From assembly GCF_005887635.2 (NCBI RefSeq), contig NZ_CP040818.1:2138501-2202500 (forward strand): a stretch of 64,000 bases of DNA, in the 5' to 3' direction. This document shows positions 18,348 through 25,746 of the stretch, piece after piece. The stretch's first letter is position 1, and each line of letters begins with the position of its first letter. The notes beneath the pieces are model-generated. The model was not told the DNA's origin. It made no database searches and saw only the letters and a list, made by a program, of their open reading frames with translations. Both the position numbers and the translations under genes were made by a program. This DNA is from Paroceanicella profunda (GTDB taxonomy: Bacteria; Pseudomonadota; Alphaproteobacteria; Rhodobacterales; Rhodobacteraceae).

Positions 18348-18376
18348 GCCCCCGCCGCCACCCCGGCGGCGGGGGC
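18348..18376 (+). terminator. stem-loop after the DUF1501 gene
   Basis: Perfect 12-bp inverted repeat (arm GCCCCCGCCGCC at 18348-18359, partner 18365-18376) with a five-base loop, starting five bases after the stop. No T-run follows, so termination strength is uncertain. Confidence 0.7.
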
Positions 18377-18404
18377 CGATCAGCCCTGCCTCGCCCCGGC
18401 AGGA

Positions 18405-18755
18405 GGGCCGTCCGAAGCGCCCTGTCGCCACGCCGCAAGCGGGGCTCGCCGGAAGCGCCCGGCCGCCACCCCGGCGGGCTCCCCCCGAAGAGCCCGGCCA
18501 TTGCTCCGACGGAGGGGCCTTCCCAAGTGCCCTGTCGCCGTGCCGCAGGCGGGTGTCTCCGGAGGAGCCCGGCCGCCATCCCGGCGGCGGCCACCCCGAA
18601 TGGCCCGTCCACCCCCCGGCGGGGAACCCGCCGAAGGGCACGGCCGCTACCCTGCCAGCGGGGCCTCCCAAGAGGTTCTGCCGCCATGCCGCAGGTGGTC
18701 CTCTCCCGAAGGCCCGTCCATCTCCACTGGGGCCCCTTGAAACGCGCTGCCACCA
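18405..18755. repeat. degenerate 35-38 bp array, about nine units
   Basis: Units begin GCCCGGCCGCCA (or GCCCTGTCGCC), pass through a CCGGCGG-like centre and end CCGAAG. The starts GCCCTGTCGCC, GCCCGGCCGCC, GCCCGGCCATT, GCCCTGTCGCC, GCCCGGCCGCC, GCCCGTCCACC, CACGGCCGCTA, GTTCTGCCGCC and GCCCGTCCATC follow one another at this spacing. Two unit subtypes (GCCCGG and GCCCTG) are mixed, suggesting higher-order duplication. Confidence 0.8.
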
Positions 18756-19059
18756 TGAAGGCGGCGGAGTGACCGGCGGGCCTCTGCCGGCCCTCTGACG
18801 GCGGCGCCCCCCGACACCTCTCCACGCCGTCGGGCGGACGCTTCCCCGCCTCTTGGCGGCACGCCGGAGGCCGGCCCCTTCGGACGGGGGTACGGGCCGG
18901 GCGCCCCTGAAGGCGGCAGGGTGACCGGCGGGCCTTTGCCGGCCCTCTGACGGCGGCACCCCTCGACACCTCTCCATGCCTTCGGGTGGACGCGTCCCCG
19001 CCTCTTGGCGGCATGCCGGAAGCCGGACCCTTCGGGCGTGCGGGCCGGGCGCCGCAGCT
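18756..19059. repeat. two tandem copies of a 152-bp segment
   Basis: Copy one starts TGAAGGCGGCGGAGTGACCG at 18756 and copy two TGAAGGCGGCAGGGTGACCG at 18908. The long middle parts match (for example CGCCTCTTGGCGGCA near the end), with scattered substitutions. The offset is constant at 152 bp for most of the length and shifts by a few bases near the end. Confidence 0.9.
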
Positions 19060-19274
19060 CCTGCCCTCGGGGTGCATGCGTGCGGGCATGAGCACCGCCG
19101 CCCTCTGCGCCCGTGCGATGCCTCCGCCGGCCCGGCCACGCGCCGGAAGCGGGGCGTGCGGCGTCGGGGGTGTGGGCCCTCCGGTCCCCATCGCCGTCCT
19201 GCACCGCAATGGGGCGCGAAATTGCGGACGCGGGCTGCCGGCGCTTGACCTCCGGCGCGGCATCGGCTCCAGTC

Positions 19275-19988
19275 ATGCGCATGAACGATGAACGTCCGAT
19301 CGGCCCTCCGGTTCTGAACTGGACCCCGCCGCCCCGCCCTGATCACCGGCCCTTCGACGGGCGATATGCGCGGCTCGAGCCGCTGAACCCGGCCCTGCAC
19401 GCGGCTGAGCTCCACGCCGCCTTCGCCGAGGATGCCGGCGGCATGTGGGACTACATGCCCGTTGGGCCCTTTGCGGACGCCGATGCGTTTCGCGCCTGGG
19501 CCGACACCGCCGCCGCCGGCACGGACCCGCTGTTCTGGGCGATCCGCGACCATGAGAGCGAGAGCTGGGCCGGGGTGTTCTCCCTGCTGCGCATCGCGCC
19601 GGAGGCGGGCAGCATCGAGATCGGCTATATCGCCTTCGCGCCGCGCATGCAGCGCAGCCGGGCGGCCACCGAGGCGGTGTGGATGCTGATGTCCTGGGCC
19701 TTCCTGGCCGGCTACCGCCGCTTCGAGTGGAAGTGCAACGCGCTCAACGCCGCCTCCCGGCGCGCGGCCCAGCGCTACGGCATGAGCTACGAGGGCGTGT
19801 TCCGCCAGGCGGCGGTGGTCAAGGGCCATAACCGCGACACCGCCTGGTATGCCTGCATCGACCTGGAGTTCCCGCTCTTGCAGACCGCCTTCGAGGGTTG
19901 GCTGGCGGAGGAGAACTTCGATGCCGAGGGCCGGCAGATCCGCAGCCTCAGCGCGCTCACCGCACCCATCCTCGTGGCCCGCGGCTGA
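19275..19988 (+). CDS. GNAT family N-acetyltransferase (RimJ/RimL-like)
   Basis: 237 residues from ATG 19275 (a second in-frame ATG six bases later is equally possible; neither has a strong ribosome site). The GNAT fold spans about 25-200. The strand VFSLLRIAPEAGSIEIGYIAF leads into the acetyl-CoA pyrophosphate loop region RMQRSRAATEAVWMLMSWAF, and RRFEWKCNALNAASRRAAQRYGM is the motif B typical of RimJ/RimL-type enzymes. FRQAAVVKGHNRDTAWYACID closes the domain. The acceptor is unknown; members acetylate ribosomal proteins, small amines or antibiotics. The gene stands alone, with an inverted repeat beginning over its stop codon. Confidence 0.88.
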   Translation: MRMNDERPIGPPVLNWTPPPRPDHRPFDGRYARLEPLNPALHAAELHAAFAEDAGGMWDYMPVGPFADADAFRAWADTAAAGTDPLFWAIRDHESESWAGVFSLLRIAPEAGSIEIGYIAFAPRMQRSRAATEAVWMLMSWAFLAGYRRFEWKCNALNAASRRAAQRYGMSYEGVFRQAAVVKGHNRDTAWYACIDLEFPLLQTAFEGWLAEENFDAEGRQIRSLSALTAPILVARG

Positions 19989-20088
19989 TCCTCCCGGGGG
20001 GCGGAGGCGCCGCTTCCGCTGCCCCCGGTCCGTGCCGCGCCAGCCGTCCCGCCAGCGCCCGAAGCCGCCCGGGGGGATCAGCCGCGGG
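19978..20088. repeat. long inverted repeat overlapping the end of the GNAT gene
   Basis: The arm 19978-20003 (containing CCCGCGGCTGATC and CCCGGGGGGCGG) is inverted at 20065-20088 with two mismatches, leaving about 60 bases between. It includes the stop codon of the GNAT gene. It can act as a weak terminator or be an inverted duplication of the gene's end. The rest of the 19989-20554 spacer holds no array or gene I can support. Confidence 0.75.
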
Positions 20089-20554
20089 CGCACCGGCATG
20101 GTTCTGCCCCGCCGGGCGCCCGCCCCGCTCATCGGCCCTGACGGACACCGCGTGCGGGGAGGGTCCTGCCCGGCTGCATGACGCCGTCGCCCGCGCAGGC
20201 GGCCTGTCGCCGGGCTTGCCACCCGCGCCGCACGCGCGACCGGGAGGGGCGGAGCCCCGCTTCTCCGGCGCCGGGGCCGCAGGATAGCGGACCGGGTGGC
20301 GCGGCGTGCGGCGGGCGCCACCGGGGCCGCGCGGGAGCGGCCCGGATGGCGCGACGGGCGCTGACGCAGTGCGATGGCGCCACGGCCCGGGCAGCAGCGC
20401 CGGCGCACAAGTGGCACAGGGGCGGGCGCCCCCGGGAGGCCCAGCAGCCGGGGGCGTGCCGGTGACAGGTCATCGGCGGGTGCGGGCCGTGGCATGGCTT
20501 GACTTGGCGGCCCGGTACGAACACATCCAAGGCGCGCAACTGACCGGAGGTCCC

Positions 20555-21130
20555 ATGCCCGCACCCCGCCCGGAAGTTCTGGACTTCCTGCTCACCCGCC
20601 GCTCCCACCCCGCCAGAAGCCTCACCGCCCCCGCGCCCGACAGGGCTGCGCTGGAGGGCCTGCTCACCGCCGCCGCCCGCACGCCGGACCATGGCATGCT
20701 GGTGCCGTGGCGCTTCATGGTGTTCCGCGGCGCCGCCCTGGCGCGGCTGGCCGGCGAGGCCGCGGCGCGGGCCATCGCGCTGGGCAAGCCGGAGGCGGAT
20801 GTCGAGAAGGTGCGCGGCGTGTTCGCCGCCGCGCCGCTCATCGTCGGCGTGGTCTCGGCGCCGCAGGTCTCTCCGAAGATCCCGGAGGTGGAGCAGCGCC
20901 TGTCGGCCGGGGCCGTGTGCCTGTCGCTGGTCAACGCCGCCCTCGCAGACGGCTGGGGCGCGAGCTGGATCACCGGCTGGGCCGCCTTCGACCCGGAGTT
21001 CTGCGCGGCCCAGGGGCTGGCGCAGGGGGAATATTTCGCCGGGCTGGTCCATATCGGCACCGGGAGCGTGGCCCCCGCCGAGCGCCCCCGCCCGGATCTC
21101 GCCGCCATCACCGAATGGGTGGAGGCATGA
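20555..21130 (+). CDS. nitroreductase family protein (RutE/YdjA-like)
   Basis: 191 residues, an FMN-dependent NAD(P)H oxidoreductase of the short type. FLLTRRSHPARSLTAPAPDR contains the RRS FMN-phosphate contact near residues 12-14; RTPDHGMLVPWRFMVFRG (about 45-62), LSLVNAALADGWGASWITGW and FAGLVHIGTGSVAPAERPRP follow. The ATG has GACCGGAGGTCCC directly upstream, an excellent ribosome site. Substrate unknown; members reduce nitroaromatics, quinones or enamine-type intermediates. Its stop codon overlaps the start of the EI24-domain gene (ATGA), so the two are translationally coupled. Confidence 0.9.
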   Translation: MPAPRPEVLDFLLTRRSHPARSLTAPAPDRAALEGLLTAAARTPDHGMLVPWRFMVFRGAALARLAGEAAARAIALGKPEADVEKVRGVFAAAPLIVGVVSAPQVSPKIPEVEQRLSAGAVCLSLVNAALADGWGASWITGWAAFDPEFCAAQGLAQGEYFAGLVHIGTGSVAPAERPRPDLAAITEWVEA

Positions 21131-21828
21131 TCGTCGGGGATTTCTTCCGCGCCCTCTCCCAGCTCGCCGACAGCCGCTTCAGCTTCGTGCTGGTGAAGTC
21201 GCTGGCGCTGACCGTGGTGCTGCTGGTCGCCTCCTATTTCGGCGTGGGCTGGCTGGGCTCGCTGCTGCCGGCATGGGACGTGTCGGTGCCGCTGCTGGGC
21301 GACATCTCGCTGAGCATGGTGGCCACGGGCTTCGCCGTGGTCACGCTGATGCTCGCCTCGGCCTTCCTGATGTTTCCCATCGCCTCGATGTTCGTGGGCT
21401 TCTTCCTCGACGACATCGTGGAGGCGGTGGAGGAGCAGCATTATCCGCAGCTCCACGAGATCACCCCCCAGCCGATGCTGGAGGCGGTGCTGGACGCCTT
21501 GCGCTTCCTCGGCATCATGATCGTCGCGAACCTGATCGCGCTGGTGTTCTACGTGTTCTCGGGGCCGCTGGCGCCGCTGATCTTCTGGCTGGTGAACGGC
21601 TACCTGCTGGGCCGGGAATACTTCCAGATGATCGCGGTGCGCCGGATGCCCTCCGCCGAGGCGGAGACGCTGCGCAAGCGGCATTTCGGGCAGATCTGGA
21701 TGGCGGGCACGCTGATGGCGGTGCCGCTGAGCATCCCGATCCTCAACCTCGTCATCCCGATCCTCGGCGTGGCCACCTTCACCCACCTCTATCACCGGCT
21801 CACCGGCACCCGCCCGCAGCCTGCCTGA
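21127..21828 (+). CDS. EI24/CysZ-like integral membrane protein
   Basis: 233 residues with four or more strongly hydrophobic spans: FVLVKSLALTVVLLVASYFGVGWL (split around 20-43), MVATGFAVVTLMLASAFLMF (about 60-80), FLGIMIVANLIALVFYVFSG (about 125-145) and LMAVPLSIPILNLVIPILG near 200-220. The conserved segment FWLVNGYLLGREYFQMIAVRR identifies the EI24 domain, which in CysZ forms a sulfate channel. Here transport specificity is unknown; no sulfate-assimilation gene is adjacent. The start codon overlaps the nitroreductase stop. Confidence 0.88.
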   Translation: MIVGDFFRALSQLADSRFSFVLVKSLALTVVLLVASYFGVGWLGSLLPAWDVSVPLLGDISLSMVATGFAVVTLMLASAFLMFPIASMFVGFFLDDIVEAVEEQHYPQLHEITPQPMLEAVLDALRFLGIMIVANLIALVFYVFSGPLAPLIFWLVNGYLLGREYFQMIAVRRMPSAEAETLRKRHFGQIWMAGTLMAVPLSIPILNLVIPILGVATFTHLYHRLTGTRPQPA

Positions 21829-22012
21829 GGCCGCACCGCCGCCCCTCACGGCCCCCCCGACTGCCTGCCGCCATCGGCACGGCGCGGGCCAGCGCGGCGG
21901 ATGTCGGAGGGGCATCCGCCGCGACGCCCGTCCGGCGGGCTGCTCCCCGTGGGAGCCCAGCCGCGCTGGTGCCACAGCCGGGGTGGCGTGCCGCTGGCGA
22001 GGGAGCGCGTGT

Positions 22013-22876
22013 CTACCCGGCCGCCCGGGCGGAGCAGGGCGTGTCCGGGCCGGTGTGCATGAAACTGTCGATTTCGGCGAGCACCGGCGCGCGGCCCTTC
22101 AGGATCGGGGCGAGTGCCGAGGCGATGCCCACATGGCCGAGATCGGGGTAGAGCCGCAGCGTCACCGCGGTGCCGCCGGCCTCCAGCGCCCGGGCGAGGG
22201 CGGTGCTGTCCTGCGGCTCGACCACTCTGTCCTCCGCGCCATGCAGCAGCAGCGCCGGCGGGTGCGGGCCGGCGGCGAAGGCGATGGGCTGGCTCTGCGC
22301 CCGGGTGGCCTCGGGGAAGATGCGACGATAGCGGTCGTCCTGCAGCGGCAGGAAGTCATAGGGCCCGGCCAGGCCGATGAACCCGGCCACGTCGCGGCAG
22401 GGCTCCATCCCCTGCGCCCCCAGCCAGCGCGGATCGAGGGTGAGAAGCGCCGCGATCTGCGCCCCCGCCGAATGCCCGGCGAGATAGAGCGGGTGGCCGG
22501 GAAACCGCGCCCACAGCGCCGCCACCGCCGCCGCGCCATCTTCCACGAAGGCGGGAAACGTCACCCCGGGGGCCAGCCGGTAGGCCGGCAGCGCGGTGAT
22601 CGAGCCGAGGGCGGCGAGGGACTGGCCGGCGAAGCGGTAGAGGTCCGGGCTGCCGCTGTCCCAGGATCCGCCGTGGAAGAACACGATCAGCGGCGCGTCA
22701 GCGGCCACGCCGCGCTCGGCATAGAGGTCGTAATATTGCAGGGGGTCGGGGCCGTAGGCCTGGTCGGGCACCGCGTCCACGTTCCGCGAGGCACCCAGTT
22801 CCGCCAGCACGTCGGCTCCGAGGGAGGTGCAGCCGGACAGCAGGAGGCTTGCAAGCAGGCCGGTCAGCCCCCTCAC
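22013..22876 (-). CDS. alpha/beta hydrolase lipoprotein (BD-FAE/HSL-like esterase)
   Basis: 287 residues from a GTG at 22876, chosen because VRGLTGLLASLLLSGC makes a clean lipoprotein signal with Cys at about 16. The catalytic fold shows the oxyanion motif FFHGGSWDSGSPDLYRFAG (about 72-90), the nucleophile elbow YLAGHSAGAQIAALL (Ser near 133), LLLHGAEDRVVEP for the acidic residue and LGHVGIASALAP for the His. It would hydrolyse small esters or carbamates at the outer membrane or periplasmic face. The preceding gene on this strand encodes a 48-residue secreted protein. Convergent with the EI24 gene. Confidence 0.88.
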   Translation of the reverse strand: MRGLTGLLASLLLSGCTSLGADVLAELGASRNVDAVPDQAYGPDPLQYYDLYAERGVAADAPLIVFFHGGSWDSGSPDLYRFAGQSLAALGSITALPAYRLAPGVTFPAFVEDGAAAVAALWARFPGHPLYLAGHSAGAQIAALLTLDPRWLGAQGMEPCRDVAGFIGLAGPYDFLPLQDDRYRRIFPEATRAQSQPIAFAAGPHPPALLLHGAEDRVVEPQDSTALARALEAGGTAVTLRLYPDLGHVGIASALAPILKGRAPVLAEIDSFMHTGPDTPCSARAAG

Positions 22877-22947
22877 GCGAGGGGTTTTCCACGGCAGTCG
22901 GACCCGGGCACCGGCCCGGACCCGGTCATTGCGTCCGGCAAGGGGCG

Positions 22948-23094
22948 TCAGCTTCCGGCGGTCTTCGGATCGGCGGGCGGCAGCTCGGCGCTCTGGTCGG
23001 CCGGGGCCTTCGCACGCGCCCAGGGGCAGGCGGCGGCAGTGCCCACCACGGCCAGCATCGAACACACGGTCAGGAGGGCTGCAATCGTCTTCAT
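22948..23094 (-). CDS. small secreted protein, 48 residues
   Basis: A short gene supported by an excellent ribosome site (AGAGGAGA seven bases before the ATG) and a textbook signal peptide, MKTIAALLTVCSMLAVVGTA, with cleavage likely after TAAA. The mature part is only about 25 residues (CPWARAKAPADQSAELPPAD), with one Cys right after the cleavage region, so lipidation is conceivable although the lipobox is poor. No family recognised. It lies between mce/DUF1467 and the esterase on the same strand. Confidence 0.6.
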   Translation of the reverse strand: MKTIAALLTVCSMLAVVGTAAACPWARAKAPADQSAELPPADPKTAGS

Positions 23095-23156
23095 CGGCGG
23101 GTCTCCTCTCTGCGGATGCGCCGGAGCATAGCACGCGCCGCCTGCCACGCGCCCAA

Positions 23157-23420
23157 TCACATTCGATTGAAAAAGTCGATGTCGTGCACGGTGAGCGCGC
23201 CGGAGAGGATGAAGGCGCAGAGCGCCGCCCAGATCACCGTGCTCACCACCGTCACCCAGAAAAACTTGCGCCCCAGCCGCGGGTTCACCGGGGCGGAGGG
23301 GGCGGTTCCGGGGATGATCTCTCCGGTGTCGTTCTGGGTGGTCACCCGGATCGGCAGCGCGATGAACAGGCACATGAACCAGGTGACGGCGTAGAGCACG
23401 ATGACGGAGGTGATGGTCAT
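23157..23420 (-). CDS. DUF1467 family membrane protein
   Basis: 87 residues with two transmembrane helices, SVIVLYAVTWFMCLFIALPI (about 5-24) and KFFWVTVVSTVIWAALCAFI (about 52-72). The intervening loop has the family's conserved LPIRVTTQNDTGEIIPGTAPSAP-type sequence. Function unknown. In alphaproteobacteria it is commonly encoded right after methylmalonyl-CoA epimerase, and here the start codon overlaps the mce stop codon (ATGA), so the pair is translationally coupled. Confidence 0.9.
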   Translation of the reverse strand: MTITSVIVLYAVTWFMCLFIALPIRVTTQNDTGEIIPGTAPSAPVNPRLGRKFFWVTVVSTVIWAALCAFILSGALTVHDIDFFNRM

Positions 23421-23821
23421 ACCTGCTCCAGTTCGATGAGCGTGCCGTTGAAATCCTTCGGGTGCAGGAACAGCACCGGCTTGCCATGCGCGCCGATCTT
23501 CGGCTCGCCGGTGCCCAGAACCCGGGCGCCGGCGGCCTGCAGCCGGTCGCGCGCGGCCAGGATGTCCCCGACCTCGTAGCAGATGTGATGGATGCCGCCC
23601 GCCGGGTTCTTCTCCAGGAACCCGGCGATGGGCGAGGCGTCGCCCAGGGGGTACAGCAGTTCGATCTTGGTGTTCGGCAGCCCGATGAACACCACGGTCA
23701 CGCCGTGATCGGGCTCGTCCTGCGGCGGGCCCACCGTCGCGCCCAGCGTGTCGCGATACTGGGCCGCGGCCGCCTCCAGGTCGGGAACGGCAATGGCGAC
23801 ATGGTTCAGGCGTCCGATCAT
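23417..23821 (-). CDS. mce: methylmalonyl-CoA epimerase
   Basis: 134 residues, full length VOC-fold enzyme. It interconverts (S)- and (R)-methylmalonyl-CoA in propionyl-CoA catabolism using a divalent metal. RLNHVAIAVPDLEAAAAQYRDTLG opens the first module (metal His at 7), TKIELLYPLGDASPIAGFLEKNP contains the catalytic/metal Glu region, GIHHICYEVGDILAARDRL supplies the second metal His, and GTLIELEQ the last Glu. A ribosome site (GGAGGACCACCGCG) precedes the ATG. Mutase and carboxylase genes are not in the window. Confidence 0.95.
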   Translation of the reverse strand: MIGRLNHVAIAVPDLEAAAAQYRDTLGATVGPPQDEPDHGVTVVFIGLPNTKIELLYPLGDASPIAGFLEKNPAGGIHHICYEVGDILAARDRLQAAGARVLGTGEPKIGAHGKPVLFLHPKDFNGTLIELEQV

Positions 23822-24017
23822 CGCGGTGGTCCTCCGGCCCCTGGGGTTCTGTTCTTTGAAACAGGCCTAGCCGCCGCGCGCGCCTCATGCAAGCGCGGCG
23901 CGGGGGGCGGGACGCCGGGCCGCAGGCCCCCCCGGCGCCGATGTGCGCTGGCGCACAGCCCCGCGGCCGCTCTTCGCGGCATCCTGCCCGCCGGACAGGG
24001 ACGGGAGGAGACGGGAC

Positions 24018-24890
24018 ATGGAAAAGGCGAACTGGGTTGCGGTCCTCGCGGCCGGAGTGTCAATCTTCTCGGCCGTTGCCGCCTGGCAGTCCAGCCGCCA
24101 GGCGGCCGCGCTGAAGGAGCGCGAGTTCGCCACCGAGAAGACACTGGAGATCCTCAGCTCGGTCTATTCCGAGGTGCTGGAGGCCCAGCAGGACCAGGTG
24201 CGGGCGAAGTGGAGCTGCTTCTTCGTCGAGACCCTGGCGCGGACGGAGGAGCGCGCGGTCACGGGCGGCCCGAACCCCGAGCAGGCGCCGCGCTTCGTGC
24301 GCGGGTTCGTCGATGACGTGACCCGCGCGGGGCTCTGGAATTCGAGCTGCGCACCGCGGCTGGAGGCGCTGGTCTCCGGCGCCGATCCGCAGGAAACCTA
24401 TGCTGCCGCCTACGGCCCCCCGCCCGAGGCGATGGTGATCGTGCCCCGCGAGGACGCGGATGCAGGCGGCACGCCTCCCGCCGCGGTGCCGCAGCCCGAT
24501 CCGCGGCCCGCGCCGGGCGTCTCTCCGGGCACGGAGCGGGTGGCCATCGGCCGCTGGCATGCGCTCATCGCCTCCTACGACGTGACGGAGAAGGGCTGCC
24601 GCCAGGCAACGGACGACGTGGACTGGGCGGCCAAGGCCCTCGCGGCCCCTGCGTTCAGAGGTGCGTACGACGGGCGCACGGTCTCGGTGGTGCGCACCAC
24701 CATCTCCAACAATTACGTGGCCACGGTGGACGCGGGCGACGACCGCGGCGTCGCCGATGCCCTCGTCACCGCCATCCGCACGGCGGCGGCGGACCGGCGC
24801 GACGGCACGGGCCGGGACTCCTACGCCCAGGGCAACCGGAACTGGCAGATCGACCCCGGCTGCGACCACCGCGCCACGGTCGGCGGCTGA
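24018..24890 (+). CDS. membrane-anchored hypothetical protein
   Basis: 290 residues. The N-terminal [20 protein letters not shown] (about 6-25) is a single transmembrane helix or uncleaved signal, followed by a charged helical region ([31 protein letters not shown]) that could be a coiled coil. A Pro-rich linker ([17 protein letters not shown], about 155-172) separates it from a C-terminal domain. Cysteines at WSCFF, NSSCAP, KGCRQ and DPGCDH may form disulfides. ATG chosen for GGGAGGAGACGGGAC upstream. I do not recognise the family; a periplasm-facing role is inferred from topology. Confidence 0.65.
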   Translation: MEKANWVAVLAAGVSIFSAVAAWQSSRQAAALKEREFATEKTLEILSSVYSEVLEAQQDQVRAKWSCFFVETLARTEERAVTGGPNPEQAPRFVRGFVDDVTRAGLWNSSCAPRLEALVSGADPQETYAAAYGPPPEAMVIVPREDADAGGTPPAAVPQPDPRPAPGVSPGTERVAIGRWHALIASYDVTEKGCRQATDDVDWAAKALAAPAFRGAYDGRTVSVVRTTISNNYVATVDAGDDRGVADALVTAIRTAAADRRDGTGRDSYAQGNRNWQIDPGCDHRATVGG

Positions 24891-24988
24891 GCTGCGGCAC
24901 GGCCGTTTACGACCAAGGGCGCAATTCTCCCCGAAACCCCTTGCCGCCGGGGACGCTGCCCGTCAAAAGTGTGCGCAATCGAAGGTGG

Positions 24989-25017
24989 TTGCGAGACTCG
25001 GACTTCCGCCATAGGCT
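24989..25017 (+). promoter_or_regulatory. candidate sigma-70-type promoter for coxSLM
   Basis: TTGCGA (24989-24994) and TAGGCT (25012-25017) are separated by 17 bp, 30 bp upstream of the coxS start. The match to consensus is moderate and the surrounding sequence is less GC-rich than average. Assigned by eye only. Confidence 0.35.
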
Positions 25018-25046
25018 CGCGAAAACTCTGAAACGGGGAGAATGTC

Positions 25047-25517
25047 ATGACCTCAGTTACCATGACGGTGAACGGCAAGAAGATGTCAGGCGAGGTCGAA
25101 GGCCGGACCCTGCTGGTCCAGTTCCTGCGCGATACGCAGGGGCTCACCGGGACCCACGTGGGCTGCGACACGTCCCAGTGCGGCGCCTGCGTGGTGCACG
25201 TGGACGGGCTGGCGGTGAAGGCCTGCACCATGCTGGCGCAGGAGGCCGAGGGCGCGCAGGTCACCACCATCGAGGGCATGGCGAATGCCGATGGCTCGCT
25301 CAGCGTGATCCAGCAGGCCTTCCAGGACCACCACGGCCTGCAGTGCGGTTTCTGCACCCCGGGCATGGTGATGTCCGCCGCGGACCTGCTCAAGACCAAC
25401 GCGGACCCCTCGGAGACCGAGATCCGCGAGTATCTCGAGGGCAACATCTGCCGCTGCACCGGCTACCACAACATCGTGAAGTCGATCCAGGCCGCCGCAG
25501 CCAGCCTGCGCGGCTGA
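25047..25517 (+). CDS. coxS: molybdenum hydroxylase 2Fe-2S subunit (CoxS-like, form II)
   Basis: 156 residues. The N-terminal plant-ferredoxin-like domain binds the distal cluster through C40, C45, C48 and C60 ([10 protein letters not shown]). The C-terminal helical domain binds the proximal cluster through C100, C103 and C135, C137 (QCGFCTPG and NICRCTGYH). It passes electrons from the Mo site of the large subunit to FAD in the medium subunit. ATG with GGGGAGAATGTC upstream. First gene of an S-L-M order cluster; this order marks the form II/putative-CODH lineage rather than true form I CO dehydrogenase (M-S-L). Confidence 0.93.
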   Translation: MTSVTMTVNGKKMSGEVEGRTLLVQFLRDTQGLTGTHVGCDTSQCGACVVHVDGLAVKACTMLAQEAEGAQVTTIEGMANADGSLSVIQQAFQDHHGLQCGFCTPGMVMSAADLLKTNADPSETEIREYLEGNICRCTGYHNIVKSIQAAAASLRG

Positions 25518-25746
25518 GCCCCGGCGCGCCGCCCCCGCCGGGGCCGGCGCCCTCTGCCCGCAGACGGGCAGGACGAGACCAGTGGGGAGCGGCGCCATGA
25601 CGCCGCTCCGGGGGGCCAGCCCTCCCGCCCCAAGGGGCCAGACCCCACCCCAGCCCATCAAGACCCCGCACCGGCGCATGCGCCGTGACAAGAACGCGGG
25701 TCGGACAATCCGGGAGCCCCGCGCTCCCTGCCAGGGAGAAGAAACA
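25518..25746. other. coxS-coxL spacer with two strong palindromes
   Basis: GGAGCGGCG (25586-25594) pairs with CGCCGCTCC (25601-25609) around a six-base loop. Further on, CGGCGCATGCGCCG (25672-25685) is a perfect 14-bp palindrome. Neither is followed by a T-run. They are placed where differential mRNA processing or attenuation could set the S:L ratio, or where a dimeric regulator could bind. Confidence 0.5.

Larger units (their letters stand above)
18377..19274. other. 900-bp gene-free spacer built from two kinds of repeat
   Basis: Frames on the minus strand run for hundreds of codons but read only repeat-derived Arg/Gly/Pro sequence without start signals. The content is a 37-bp array (18405-18755), two 152-bp copies (18756-19059) and about 200 bp of unique sequence before the GNAT gene. 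Confidence 0.7.

Noticed and set aside
18405..18755. CRISPR array
   Set aside because: Units are degenerate throughout, without constant repeats and unique spacers, and no cas genes are present.
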